44,608 nucleotides of DNA from Lachnospiraceae bacterium (GCA_017526985.1 JAFXQR010000030.1:1-44608), one strand, 5' to 3'. Numbered from the stretch's first letter, positions 16,220 through 25,176 are shown. Made by a program: numbers and translations. Notes: generated by a model from the letters alone, not told the origin.

Positions 16220-16342
16220 TTGATCCGATATCATCTTATGCATGACCCGGCAGCAAGTGCTCCGGGTTGCTATGAGTTACATCTGTTTCTTCTATAATAT
16301 ATGTATCTTATCTGAATCACACTTCTGAATCATACTTCTGAA

Positions 16343-16708
16343 TCACACTTCCTTGAAACGGAAGAGCAGGATGTTGGAGAGGGCATCGATGGCGCTGTAC
16401 AGCTCGTCGGCGGTAGCCTCCAGATCTTCGGCCTGTCTGGTCAGCCGGTTGGCCGGACCATCGTGTACGCTCTGCTGGGTAAAATCCAGATCCTCATACA
16501 GATCCTCCTGGCTGTTGCGCAGAGCCATGGCTTCTGCCTGAACCGCAGCTAAGTTTTCCTTTGCGATGGCAATCTGATCCCGCAGCGCCCGCATACGATC
16601 AGCGCCGTTGGTAGCAGCATTTTGCACTTCTTCATCGGAATGGCGGAGCTTCACTTCTTCCACATCCGAAAACAGTTCATCGATCACGGCCTTATCTATA
16701 TTGCTCAT
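16343..16708 (-). CDS. Small coiled-coil protein of unknown function
   Basis: The 121-residue product is soluble, acidic and almost entirely helical, with heptad-like stretches (DRMRALRDQIAIAKENLAAV and QAEDLEATADELYSAIDALS) and no Cys. No enzymatic motif is visible and I do not recognise the family. ATG 16708 is chosen over GTG 16711 because GGGAGG lies 8 bases upstream. It is a single-gene unit with its own promoter (16760-16788) and terminator (16185-16212). The 123 bases between the YihY stop and this gene also hold an ACCCGG/CCGGGT hairpin (16245-16267) without a T tract. Confidence 0.75.
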   Translation of the reverse strand: MSNIDKAVIDELFSDVEEVKLRHSDEEVQNAATNGADRMRALRDQIAIAKENLAAVQAEAMALRNSQEDLYEDLDFTQQSVHDGPANRLTRQAEDLEATADELYSAIDALSNILLFRFKEV

Positions 16709-16759
16709 CACAGAAACCTCCCAAACATGATCTGATATCCGAAATACTCACAATATATT

Positions 16760-16788
16760 ATTGTACGGATTCCATGGCCGGGTGTCAA
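16760..16788 (-). promoter_or_regulatory. Promoter of the small coiled-coil gene
   Basis: Consensus TTGACA (16788-16783), 17-bp spacer and TACAAT (16765-16760) on the minus strand. The -10 region overlaps a CAATA-TAT-TATTG palindrome (16751-16763) that could be an operator. Confidence 0.8.
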
Positions 16789-16897
16789 GTGGGAGAGCGG
16801 CGTGCTAAGAGGTTTGGATCGTTTCGGATTGGCGTGCTGAAGAAGCACGATCCGTTTTTGGTTCGGATCAAATTTGTATGGATTCGTGCTGACTTTA

Positions 16898-16926
16898 TTG
16901 ACAGAGATTAATGCATAGAGTAGGAT
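16898..16926 (+). promoter_or_regulatory. Promoter of the LRR-SLH-DUF4214 gene
   Basis: TTGACA (16898-16903), 17-bp spacer and TAGGAT (16921-16926). The leader of about 75 bases is AT-rich with CGTTAT repeated at 16933-16938 and 16951-16956, and ends in AAGGAGGG before the start codon. Otherwise 16789-16897 shows nothing I can name. Confidence 0.65.
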
Positions 16927-17007
16927 AAAAACCGTTATAATTATAATAATCGTTATATGGAGTGCTAATGATTATTAGGTTTTGATTTTTAAGGAGGGAA
17001 GCAGTAA

Positions 17008-19554
17008 ATGAAACATCGGATTTTCACGAAATTACTGGCGGCAATGCTGCTTGCAGAGTCGGTCCTGCAGTTTGCGGAACCGCTGCATGTACATGCGGCC
17101 GGGGATCTGCGTATTGAAGATTATTTTCCGGATGCCGGATTTCAGGCAGTGCTGAGACAAAAGTATGATACTAATCATGACGGCTATCTGAGCAGCGAGG
17201 AACGAGGTGTATATAATATCTATTGTGAGCATGAGCCGAGTGTAAGATCTTTGGAAGGTATTGAATATTTTCCGGAGGTCAGAGGTATATGGTGCAGGGA
17301 TTGTAATATCACATCGCTGGATCTGCGGAACAATCCGGAAGTGACCGGTGTGTGGTGTTCAGAGAATCCGATAACCTACCTGAATCTGACAGAAAATGAT
17401 AAGCTGGAGTGGGTGTATTGCTTTAAGTGTGAACTGCAGACGCTGAATGTGTCAGAGAATCCGTTGCTGGCCTATCTGGAGTGCAGCGATAACCCCCTGA
17501 CCTCCATTGATCTGAGCAACAATAAAGATCTGGAGCATCTGATCATCAGCTCTACGCAGCTTTCCTCTCTCGATGTGAGCAACAACCGGAAACTGTCGCA
17601 TCTGGATGCGCTGAAGATAGGATTGACAACATTGAATCTTGGCAATAATCCGAACATGAAACGATTGGATGTTTGGGACAATCCGGGATTGGATGTCGAT
17701 ATCAGCGGTCTGTCCGGACTGGAATTTTACAACTGTGCCAATAATGATCTGACACATCTGGATGTGAGCCATAATCCGGAGTTGATGGCACTATACTGTG
17801 ATTGGAATGACATCCCGAGTCTGGATCTGTCAAATAATCCCAGACTGGTGGATCTGCGGTGCGGATGCAATCTGTTACATTCCCTGGATCTGTCACACAA
17901 TCCACAGTTGTCGTATTGCCAGGTATTTGGCAATCCGTTGTCGGAACTGAATATCAGCAATAACAGCCGGCTTAAGTATGTCATGGAACAGGCGGATAAC
18001 GGAAGCATTGCGAAAGTATACGATGGTAATTCCCAGTCCTATGATATGTTGGTAGAGTGGGGCGGCTCTCATGAATATATGGACTGGATGCAGTATTTTA
18101 TCAGTATTCCGACGAGCACTACGATACGGATGAATGCGGCCACCAGAGAAGATGTGAAGGATGTGTATATCAATACCAATGACGGTCTCTCCGGTAGTGA
18201 AGATTTCGTTACCCGCGGAGAAGCTATCCAGACATTGTATGAGATGGCAGGCAGACCGAATACCGGTGGTTCTACCAGATTCACGGATGTGGACGGCACC
18301 TTCTATGCAGATGCTGTACGCTGGGGTGAGAAGAATCATATCTGCCAGGGCTATCCCTTCATTCATTCCGATGAATTCGGCGGAGACAAGCCCATCGCAA
18401 GACAGGATCTGGCGTTGATGGTACACCGCTATGCAGAATACAAGGGATATCTGAGTGCCTTTGACTATGGCCGTACCGACAATATGGATGACTTCTTTGA
18501 TGTGGACTATTATGCTTGGGGCGCGATGACCTATGCAGTACAGTGGAAAGTAGTACCGACGAAGGGGAATCACATCTATCCGCACGGTCGGATCACGACT
18601 TCGGAACTGAACCAGGGGCTGATCGAATTTCTGGATCATGTCAATGTCGGCGGCTCCGCTCGCGTTTCCACGGCCGGTGGCAGCGGTACCCTGACTGCGG
18701 AAGACAAAGAAAGCCGCGGATATGTGAACCATACCGTAGATGTGGGCGGTGGAAACGGTTCCGGCAATAATGGAAATGGCGGAAATATCTCTCCTGAGGC
18801 TCGCCAGAAAATGGAAGACTTTGTGGAGCGTATGTATGAGACCTGCCTGGGAAGGGCATCGGATCCGGACGGAAAGAGAACCTGGGTGAATGAATTGAGC
18901 AGTGGCAGGAAAACTGCGGTAGAAATCGTAAGGGGTTTCTTCCTTTCGCCGGAGTATATAAACTCGGGAAAGAGCAATGGGCAGATTGTGACAGATCTGT
19001 ACAATGCAATGTTGGATCGGGGGCCGGATCCGGATGGATACCGGATGTGGGTGGAGCATCTGGATCATGGGCAGACCACGGAAGCAATCCTGGCCGGTTT
19101 TGTGGGGAGCAGCGAGTTTACGGCTCTGTGCCGGGAGTACGGAGTGACACGGGGAAATTACACGGTGACCAATCCGAGAGACAAGAATTATGAGCGGACC
19201 TATTTTGTATACCGTCTGTATCAGAATTGCCTGAACAGAACGCCGGATAACGCCGGATTGGAGAACTGGTGCCGGGCACTGGAAAATGGTGATTCCGGCT
19301 CTGAGGTGGCATACGGATTCGTATTCAGTCGCGAGTTGCGGGACAAACATCTGAGCAACACACAGTATGTAGATATGTTGTATTCATCAATCATGGGACG
19401 CAATGCGGATGCAGCAGGACGGGAGACCTGGGTTCGGGAGTTGAATAACGGAGCTTCCAGAGAACATGTATTCAACGGCTTTCTACAGAGTGATGAATTC
19501 AACGCTCAGTGCCGTACTGCGCAGATTTCCGTGGGCTCTCCGATCGCAGAGTAG
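17008..19554 (+). CDS. Secreted LRR - SLH-like - 4x DUF4214 surface protein
   Basis: The 848-residue protein begins with a signal peptide ending near HVHAAG (about residue 31). An EF-hand-like loop DTNHDGYLSSEE (about 54-65) follows. Then come about twelve 20-22-residue leucine-rich repeats (about 75-335) of the form L..LDLSNNP.L..L.C..N, like internalin-type repeats. Residues about 395-545 look like S-layer homology units (VTRGEAIQTLYEMAG, FTDVDGTFYADAVRWGEKNHICQGYP, KPIARQDLALMVHRYA). A Gly/Asn linker (about 577-596) leads to four DUF4214 units (about 600-848) with LGR.SDPDG-type cores and NYERTYFVYRLYQNCL. Domains suggest a wall-attached binding protein. It opens the surface-polymer locus. 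AAGGAGGG precedes the ATG. Confidence 0.88.
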   Translation: MKHRIFTKLLAAMLLAESVLQFAEPLHVHAAGDLRIEDYFPDAGFQAVLRQKYDTNHDGYLSSEERGVYNIYCEHEPSVRSLEGIEYFPEVRGIWCRDCNITSLDLRNNPEVTGVWCSENPITYLNLTENDKLEWVYCFKCELQTLNVSENPLLAYLECSDNPLTSIDLSNNKDLEHLIISSTQLSSLDVSNNRKLSHLDALKIGLTTLNLGNNPNMKRLDVWDNPGLDVDISGLSGLEFYNCANNDLTHLDVSHNPELMALYCDWNDIPSLDLSNNPRLVDLRCGCNLLHSLDLSHNPQLSYCQVFGNPLSELNISNNSRLKYVMEQADNGSIAKVYDGNSQSYDMLVEWGGSHEYMDWMQYFISIPTSTTIRMNAATREDVKDVYINTNDGLSGSEDFVTRGEAIQTLYEMAGRPNTGGSTRFTDVDGTFYADAVRWGEKNHICQGYPFIHSDEFGGDKPIARQDLALMVHRYAEYKGYLSAFDYGRTDNMDDFFDVDYYAWGAMTYAVQWKVVPTKGNHIYPHGRITTSELNQGLIEFLDHVNVGGSARVSTAGGSGTLTAEDKESRGYVNHTVDVGGGNGSGNNGNGGNISPEARQKMEDFVERMYETCLGRASDPDGKRTWVNELSSGRKTAVEIVRGFFLSPEYINSGKSNGQIVTDLYNAMLDRGPDPDGYRMWVEHLDHGQTTEAILAGFVGSSEFTALCREYGVTRGNYTVTNPRDKNYERTYFVYRLYQNCLNRTPDNAGLENWCRALENGDSGSEVAYGFVFSRELRDKHLSNTQYVDMLYSSIMGRNADAAGRETWVRELNNGASREHVFNGFLQSDEFNAQCRTAQISVGSPIAE

Positions 19555-19630
19555 AGCCGGGAAGAGAACCGGACAGTGGTATACATAATAAAATAAATGA
19601 AAATAAAATGACAAGAAACAGAAAAAAGGC

Positions 19631-19659
19631 TTTACAAGATACTTTTCGGGTGGTAAACT
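19631..19659 (+). promoter_or_regulatory. Promoter of the short DUF4214 protein gene
   Basis: TTTACA (19631-19636), 17-bp spacer, TAAACT (19654-19659). A leader of about 87 bases follows with no recognisable riboswitch and ends in GGGAGGAAGGGAG. No terminator is seen after the previous gene (19555-19630). Confidence 0.6.
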
Positions 19660-19752
19660 AGCAGAGAATAAAAATTGCGTTATGCAAGGAAGCAAAATAA
19701 AAAAGTAGCGAACAGCTGCTTAAACCCCGAAAAGGGAGGAAGGGAGAGCAAA

Positions 19753-20781
19753 ATGAAAATTAATGGATTAAGAAAAGCAGTAGCAGCAGCAAGCATGGTT
19801 GGCGCTATGGCATTCTGCCCGATGATGGCAATGGCAGCTGACGGCAGTGGTAGCCCGGAACCTACACCGAGTGTCGAAGATGTGGCAAAAGAGGGTACAA
19901 TTACTTATGATGATGAAACCGGTGAGGTTACCTCTTTCAAGACGGATTTGGAAGATGGCTATCAGGTAGTTGATCTTGGCGATGGACCGCAGGAAGTATA
20001 CATCAGAAATGGTGAGTATGACAAGCAGGTATCTGAGACTGCAGATCTGATTAACGGTATGTATCTGACAAGCTTTGACAGAAACGCTGATCAGGGCGGT
20101 ATGGATACTTGGCTTACTGAGATTGTTGATAAGAATATGGGCGCTGCAGAACTGGTTCATAACATTTTCGGATCTGATGAATACAAGGGTCTGGCTAAAT
20201 CTAATACCGAGAGAGTACAGGACTTCTATCTGGCAACGCTGGGACGTCCGGCAGATGCAGATGGCTTGTCCTTCTGGACCGCTCGTTTGGATATCGGTAT
20301 GTCTGTAGATGCATTGATCGATGGTTTTGCAGGCAGCGAAGAATTTGCAGAGAACTGCGAGAAGATGGGCATTGCTCCGGGATCCTATACACCGGCTTCT
20401 TATGTAGATCAGAACTATGAGCGTACTTATTTCGCTTGGCGTTTGTACAAGAACTGTCTCGGAAGAGATGCAGAGTATGAAGGCCTGAATACTTGGTGTG
20501 GTGATCTGGCTCAGGGACAGAGCGGTACACATGTAGCATACGGATTTGTATTCAGCAATGAGCTTCTGGAGAAGAATCTGTCCGATGAAGAGTTCGTAGA
20601 TATGCTCTATAGAACCATTATCGGCCGTGAACCGGATGCAGCAGGTAAGGCTGACTGGATGGCAGCTTTGGCAGCTGGTGAGTCCAGAGAGCATGTATTC
20701 AATGGTTTCCTGCAGAGCGTTGAGTTCGGTCAGCAGTGTGCAGTTGCCGGCATCGTAGTTGGTGATCCGATCGAGGAGTAA
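19753..20781 (+). CDS. Secreted DUF4214 protein lacking other domains, probably abundant
   Basis: The 342-residue protein has a signal peptide cleaved near AMA-ADGSG (about residue 30), a short acidic segment, and four DUF4214 units (about 95-342). The first unit is degenerate (YLTSFDRNADQGGMDTW); the rest carry LGRPADADG, NYERTYFAWRLYKNCLGR and REHVFNGFLQS, as in the three larger DUF4214 proteins of the window. Codon choice (GGT, GCA/GCT, CGT, AAC, GTT) is more biased than in the neighbours, as expected for a highly expressed protein. The ATG at 19753 follows GGGAGGAAGGGAG and opens a clean signal peptide; an in-frame ATG at 19675 does not. The gene has its own promoter and terminator. It may be a coat or adaptor protein. 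Confidence 0.85.
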   Translation: MKINGLRKAVAAASMVGAMAFCPMMAMAADGSGSPEPTPSVEDVAKEGTITYDDETGEVTSFKTDLEDGYQVVDLGDGPQEVYIRNGEYDKQVSETADLINGMYLTSFDRNADQGGMDTWLTEIVDKNMGAAELVHNIFGSDEYKGLAKSNTERVQDFYLATLGRPADADGLSFWTARLDIGMSVDALIDGFAGSEEFAENCEKMGIAPGSYTPASYVDQNYERTYFAWRLYKNCLGRDAEYEGLNTWCGDLAQGQSGTHVAYGFVFSNELLEKNLSDEEFVDMLYRTIIGREPDAAGKADWMAALAAGESREHVFNGFLQSVEFGQQCAVAGIVVGDPIEE

Positions 20782-20818
20782 TCCTTTACGGAAGTTTTGA
20801 AAAATAATACTTAATCTT

Positions 20819-20850
20819 TAAGGGGCAGTTCGCTTGGACTGCCCTTTTAT
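20819..20850 (+). terminator. Intrinsic terminator after the short DUF4214 gene
   Basis: AAGGGGCAGT (20820-20829) pairs with ACTGCCCTT (20838-20846) with one bulged G, followed by TTTTAT. It separates the DUF4214 gene from the glycosyltransferase at 20899. Confidence 0.85.
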
Positions 20851-20898
20851 AAATCAAATCGTAGTACTTACTTCAAGAAGAAAGAGGAATCGTCGGCT

Positions 20899-22470
20899 GT
20901 GATACCGGATCAGATGAAGAGTCTGAAGCATAGCGAAAATGTGATGCTGGTTTTGTGTATGATAGGTGAAGGGATGGCGTATCTGTATGCGTTATTGCTT
21001 CGTTATGTCATATTGAACTGGTATTATACCAATCCCACAAGAGAGAATGATTTTTATAAAGTGTTTGGTTGGATTGTTCTTTTCTTTTATATGGTGGTAT
21101 TTCAGTTCTGGAGAAAACGGCGGGCGGTTGTTTGGAAACAGGAGTTTGTTGATAAAGCGTTTGAAGTGTTCAAGCAGCATGTGACATTGCTGGTATGCTT
21201 GCTGTTGTTTTTATTTTTTATCGGATGGTCAAACCGAATTTCGCGTACGGTCATGGCGGCAATGCTCGGTTTCGGCATGTTTTTTGATCTGTTTATCCGC
21301 TGGCAGTATGGTAAGTTTGCGGCGAGGAGTATTCAAAAGAATCAGAAAGTGGTCCGGGTGCTTTTGATCGCACAGCCGGAGGAAGCGGATCGGTTAAAAT
21401 GGTGTATTGAGCGATATGGGTATCGAAATGAATGGAAAGGCATCCACAGACTATGTCGGGTGGAGACGGTTCTTTCTTTAGCTGATATTAAAGAAGCTAT
21501 AAAAAACGAGGGAAAAATATCCAATCAGGAAAAAGATCTGATCTATCTGTCTTCGGCAGCAACAGAATGTTTATCACAGGCAGAAATCGATGCATTGGAA
21601 GAGTGCGGTTTTCCGATCTGCCGGGAGCTGCAGTGGAAGGGATATAGTCCGCAAACAGATATGGTGGTCCGGACCGGTGACAAGGCGGTGGTATATCGCA
21701 GTTTCATGAATCACAGATCTCCGGTGCTGGGGGTAAATTATACGACGGCTTCTATTTCAGAGGTGGCAGGCTATCTGATCCGGCATGCGGAAGATCTGGC
21801 TGGACAGTATATTTGTTTTTCCAATGTACATACCACGGTGATGGCGGCGGATGATGCGGAGTATCGTGAGATACTGAATCATTCTGCTATGACATTTCCG
21901 GATGGGATGCCGGTGGCAAAGAAGATCCGCCAAAATGGTTATGCGGAAGCAGAGCGTGTTGCAGGACCGGATCTGATGGAAGCATTGTTCAAACAGAGTA
22001 TGGGAACCGGCAGAAAGCATTATTTTTATGGTTCCAGTGAAAAGACGATCGAAGCATTAAAAAAGAATCTGCAGGAGAGATATCCTTATATGGAGATCGT
22101 GGGCATGGTTTCTCCACCCTTTCGTGTATTGACAGAGGAAGAGGACGCGGCTGCAGTGCAGGCCATTAATGACAGCGGCGCGGATTTTGTCTGGATCGGT
22201 CTGGGGGCGCCCAAACAGGAAAAATGGATGTATGCCCATCGTGGGAAGATCAACGGTGTAATGCTTGGGGTTGGTGCTGGTTTTGATTTCCACGCCGGTA
22301 CGATAAGGCGGGCACCGTCACTGATCCAAAGGCTTGGGCTGGAATGGTTGTTCCGTTTACTGCAGAATCCGGGACGGTTGTTGAAACGATACTTTATCAC
22401 AAATACGAAATTCCTGATCTATACCAAACTGAGAAAGGAGAAGAGAGAAGATCATGATACGAAAAAGTAA
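20899..22470 (+). CDS. WecG/TagA/CpsF (GT26) glycosyltransferase fused to a transferase-like membrane domain
   Basis: GT26 enzymes add the second sugar to undecaprenyl-diphosphate-linked GlcNAc-type acceptors. The 523-residue protein has four predicted N-terminal membrane segments (about 14-140) and a soluble domain (about 148-265, KVVRVLLIAQPEEADRL). That arrangement recalls the N-terminal half of polyprenyl glycosylphosphotransferases, but the catalytic phosphotransferase domain is absent. In its place is a complete GT26 domain (about 270-510: FSNVHTTVMAADD, FPDGMPVAK, FVWIGLGAPKQEKWM, GVGAGFDFHAGTIRRAPS, GLEWLFRLLQNPGRL). GTG 20899 follows AGAGGA; ATG 20914 is an alternative. Its end overlaps the next gene, a real initiating transferase, by 17 bp. 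Confidence 0.88.
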   Translation: MIPDQMKSLKHSENVMLVLCMIGEGMAYLYALLLRYVILNWYYTNPTRENDFYKVFGWIVLFFYMVVFQFWRKRRAVVWKQEFVDKAFEVFKQHVTLLVCLLLFLFFIGWSNRISRTVMAAMLGFGMFFDLFIRWQYGKFAARSIQKNQKVVRVLLIAQPEEADRLKWCIERYGYRNEWKGIHRLCRVETVLSLADIKEAIKNEGKISNQEKDLIYLSSAATECLSQAEIDALEECGFPICRELQWKGYSPQTDMVVRTGDKAVVYRSFMNHRSPVLGVNYTTASISEVAGYLIRHAEDLAGQYICFSNVHTTVMAADDAEYREILNHSAMTFPDGMPVAKKIRQNGYAEAERVAGPDLMEALFKQSMGTGRKHYFYGSSEKTIEALKKNLQERYPYMEIVGMVSPPFRVLTEEEDAAAVQAINDSGADFVWIGLGAPKQEKWMYAHRGKINGVMLGVGAGFDFHAGTIRRAPSLIQRLGLEWLFRLLQNPGRLLKRYFITNTKFLIYTKLRKEKREDHDTKK

Positions 22471-23896
22471 GGATCTGATAAAGCATTTAGACTTTATGCT
22501 GCTCGATTTTCTCCTGGCACAGACCGCATTGCCACTGGCCTATTATATCCGTAATGGGAATCTGACTCTCTACAGCCAAGATGCCTACCAGGCGTGTATT
22601 CTTCTGCTGGTGGTAGCGGCGCTGGTGAATTACATTTTTACGGAGAATTATAAAAATATATTGAAGCGCGGATATCTGAAGGAGTTGGTGGCCACGCTGA
22701 AATATCTTATGCTGAATTTGCTGCTTCTGGTATTATGGCTGTTTTTCAGCAAACAGGGAGAGCAGGTGTCCCGTTCCGTAGTGATCTACTACATCCTGAT
22801 CGTTGGAGCAGCCAGCTATGCGATGCGCAATCTCTGGAAGATCCGGGTACGGAGCCGTATCTATAAGAACAAAGACAAACAGCCGCATCTGCTGGTGGTG
22901 ACCCACAGCAGTATCGCGAAGGAAGTAGTAGAGGATTTTGTATCGCACCTTTTGGAGCCGGTGAAGGTGGTGGGGCTGGTCACATTGGATGACGGGCTTC
23001 CCATAGGAACGATGGTGGGGGATATAGAGGTGGTTTCGGATTATGCAGGAGCGACGGAGTATATCCGTCTCAATTGGGTGGATGCCGTGTACATCAAACT
23101 GCCACAGGAGATCCATGTACCGGAGGGATTGCTGAATCGTTGTGCAACCATGGGAGTGACGACCTATCAGTGTCTGACCAGAGAATCAGAACGGAGTGTG
23201 GTGCAATCTATTGATCGTATTGCCGGCAATATTGTGATGGTAGAGAGCATGAACATTGTGCCGGCCAGAAGGCTGATCGTAAAGCGTATGATGGATATTC
23301 TCGGCGGTCTGGTAGGCGTAGTCTTTACTCTGCTATTGATGATCATTGTCGGGCCGATCCTTTTCTTTACAGATCCCGGACCAATCCTGTTCAGTCAGAA
23401 CCGGGTGGGAAAGAATGGACGTATCTTCCGTATTTATAAATTCCGCAGTATGTATAAGGATGCGGAAAAACGAAAAAAAGAGCTGATGGATAAAAATACC
23501 ATGCAGGGGCTCATGTTTAAGATGGATGATGATCCCCGTATTCTGGGCAGTGGGCCGGACGGTAAGAAGCATGGTATCGGCTGGTTTATCCGGAAAACTT
23601 CCATTGATGAGTTTCCGCAGTTTTGGAATGTGCTGAAAGGGGAGATGTCTCTGGTGGGGACCAGACCGCCGACGGTGGATGAGTGGGAACAGTATAAGCT
23701 GCATCATCGCGCCAGACTGGCCATGAAGCCGGGGATCACAGGATTGTGGCAAACGAGTGGGCGAAGTGAGATCACGGATTTTGAGGATGTCATCAAACTG
23801 GATCTGGAGTATATCAATACCTGGACCATTGCAGGGGATGTAAGACTTTTGTTGAAGACGGTAGGAGAGGTGTTCAAGCCCAAGGGGGCCAAGTGA
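22454..23896 (+). CDS. Polyprenyl-phosphate sugar-1-phosphate transferase (WbaP/CpsE-like), first copy
   Basis: This membrane enzyme should start glycan synthesis by moving a sugar phosphate from a nucleotide sugar to undecaprenyl phosphate. The 480-residue protein has about four N-terminal membrane segments, a CoA-binding-like domain (about 150-250), a fifth membrane helix (about 284-308) and the catalytic domain. The latter shows QNRVGKNGRIFRIYKFRSM, KTSIDEFPQFWNVLKGEMSLVGTRPP and KPGITGLWQTSGRS, including the Asp-Glu pair of the active site. GAGAAAGGAGAAGAGAGA precedes the ATG. Sugar specificity cannot be read. The preceding GT26 protein is its likely partner in making a lipid-linked disaccharide. 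Confidence 0.92.
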   Translation: MIRKSKDLIKHLDFMLLDFLLAQTALPLAYYIRNGNLTLYSQDAYQACILLLVVAALVNYIFTENYKNILKRGYLKELVATLKYLMLNLLLLVLWLFFSKQGEQVSRSVVIYYILIVGAASYAMRNLWKIRVRSRIYKNKDKQPHLLVVTHSSIAKEVVEDFVSHLLEPVKVVGLVTLDDGLPIGTMVGDIEVVSDYAGATEYIRLNWVDAVYIKLPQEIHVPEGLLNRCATMGVTTYQCLTRESERSVVQSIDRIAGNIVMVESMNIVPARRLIVKRMMDILGGLVGVVFTLLLMIIVGPILFFTDPGPILFSQNRVGKNGRIFRIYKFRSMYKDAEKRKKELMDKNTMQGLMFKMDDDPRILGSGPDGKKHGIGWFIRKTSIDEFPQFWNVLKGEMSLVGTRPPTVDEWEQYKLHHRARLAMKPGITGLWQTSGRSEITDFEDVIKLDLEYINTWTIAGDVRLLLKTVGEVFKPKGAK

Positions 23897-23902
23897 TCCT
23901 TG

Positions 23903-23931
23903 TTGACATTTGCATTTGACTGGTTTATTCT
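23903..23931 (+). promoter_or_regulatory. Internal promoter before the LCP gene
   Basis: TTGACA (23903-23908), 17-bp spacer, TATTCT (23926-23931), starting 7 bp after the preceding stop. The ATG at 23983 follows GAGAGGA. Confidence 0.55.
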
Positions 23932-23982
23932 TAAGGGAAATCGGTTTAGGGATCTATCGGATGGAGAGAGGAACAAAAGATT

Positions 23983-25176
23983 ATGAAAAAAGTGCTGGCC
24001 AGAATATTTATTGCATTGTTTGCTTTGGTTCTTGTGGCAGGTGGCGTAGTCGGAGGATTATATCTATCCGGCCGTAATAAACTGAAAAATGAAGTGCTGG
24101 CAGGAAGCGATATCGGAGCAATTGGCGGATTTGAAGATCCCATCCCTACGGAAACGGAACTGCCGGTGGTAACGATTGATGAAAACGGTGAACTTGTTCT
24201 GCAGGATGAAAACGGAACCACTTCCGTATCGGATGATATTGCACAGCCGGGAGAAACTGCACAGACACCGGAGGAGGCACCGGCATCGATTGCTCCTGCG
24301 GATGTGGTGACATTAATAGATAATGAAGACGGCGTAGTAACCTATAAAGGACAGAGATACCGTTATAATGATGATCTGATCACAATCCTGGTGATGGGTA
24401 TTGATAAAAATGCACCGGTTACGGCGGCGGCTCATAGCGCAGACGGCGGCCAGGCGGATGCGATCTTTCTGCTATTGTTGGATGGTGCAAGCGGGCAGAT
24501 CAACATTATCACGATCAATCGTAACTCCATGGTGAAGGTGGATGTATATAACCGAAACGGTACATTCTTCCGCCAGGGTACCATGCAGTTGGCTTTGCAG
24601 CATGCATACGGAGATGGCATGGGACTGAGTAACGAACGTATGGCGGAGGCAGTATCCCGTATGTTTCATAATGTCCCGATTCATGCATGCGCTTCTCTGA
24701 ATATGGCTGGTATTGCTCCGCTGAATGACGCGGTTGGTGGTGTGACGCTTACGCCGCTTATGGACATACCGGGAACAAACATCAAACAAGGTGAGAGCAT
24801 CAATCTGATGGGGAAAGATGCTTATGATTATGTACACTGGCGCGATTATGTGAATGAGTTTGCTTCTGCGGACAGACGATTGGAGAGAGAAAAACAGTAT
24901 CTGGCTGTGTTTGGTAAAAAGGTGCAGGCGCAGATCAAGAAGGATCCGGCAGTAGTGACGGAATTGTATAGTACGGTACAGAAATATCTGGTGACAGATC
25001 TGAGTCTTGATCGGATCACATATCTGGCAGCAGAGGCCGGCGGGTATCATTTTGATGCAAAGAATATCTATAGTGTTGCCGGAACCACCACAAAGGGTTT
25101 TCTGTACGAGGAATATCGGGTGGATGAAGAGGCGTTGCGAGATCTGATCATCCGTTTGTTCTTTAAGCAGATCTGA
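23983..25176 (+). CDS. LytR-CpsA-Psr (LCP) family glycopolymer ligase
   Basis: LCP proteins transfer lipid-linked wall polymers to peptidoglycan on the outer face of the membrane. The 397-residue protein has one N-terminal membrane anchor (about 5-28), an acidic Thr/Glu/Pro-rich stalk (about 45-110) and an LCP domain (about 125-345) with LITILVMGIDK, QADAIFLLLLD, INIITINRNSM and SADRRLEREKQYL. The family motif around the catalytic Arg is usually S/N-R-D-T/S; here Arg is kept but the next residue is Asn (NRNSM). Activity is likely but not certain. Its place between the initiating transferase and the export genes fits attachment of the polymer made here to the wall. Confidence 0.87.
   Translation: MKKVLARIFIALFALVLVAGGVVGGLYLSGRNKLKNEVLAGSDIGAIGGFEDPIPTETELPVVTIDENGELVLQDENGTTSVSDDIAQPGETAQTPEEAPASIAPADVVTLIDNEDGVVTYKGQRYRYNDDLITILVMGIDKNAPVTAAAHSADGGQADAIFLLLLDGASGQINIITINRNSMVKVDVYNRNGTFFRQGTMQLALQHAYGDGMGLSNERMAEAVSRMFHNVPIHACASLNMAGIAPLNDAVGGVTLTPLMDIPGTNIKQGESINLMGKDAYDYVHWRDYVNEFASADRRLEREKQYLAVFGKKVQAQIKKDPAVVTELYSTVQKYLVTDLSLDRITYLAAEAGGYHFDAKNIYSVAGTTTKGFLYEEYRVDEEALRDLIIRLFFKQI

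Noticed and set aside
16245-16267. ACCCGG/CCGGGT hairpin after the YihY gene considered as its terminator
   Set aside because: There is no T tract after the stem, so it is at best a weak or factor-dependent end.
17300-17990. Regular repeats in DNA considered as a CRISPR array
   Set aside because: They are 60-66 bp coding repeats of leucine-rich units in one open frame, with varied sequence and no spacer pattern.
17893-19350. Long open frame of 485 codons on the minus strand opposite the LRR-SLH-DUF4214 gene
   Set aside because: No ribosome binding site or promoter, antisense to a clearly coding gene with signal peptide and known domains; the open frame reflects codon bias of the plus-strand gene.
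19660-19752. Leader of the short DUF4214 gene considered as a c-di-GMP riboswitch
   Set aside because: The conserved GEMM sequence elements are not present and the leader is only about 87 bases with no strong stem.
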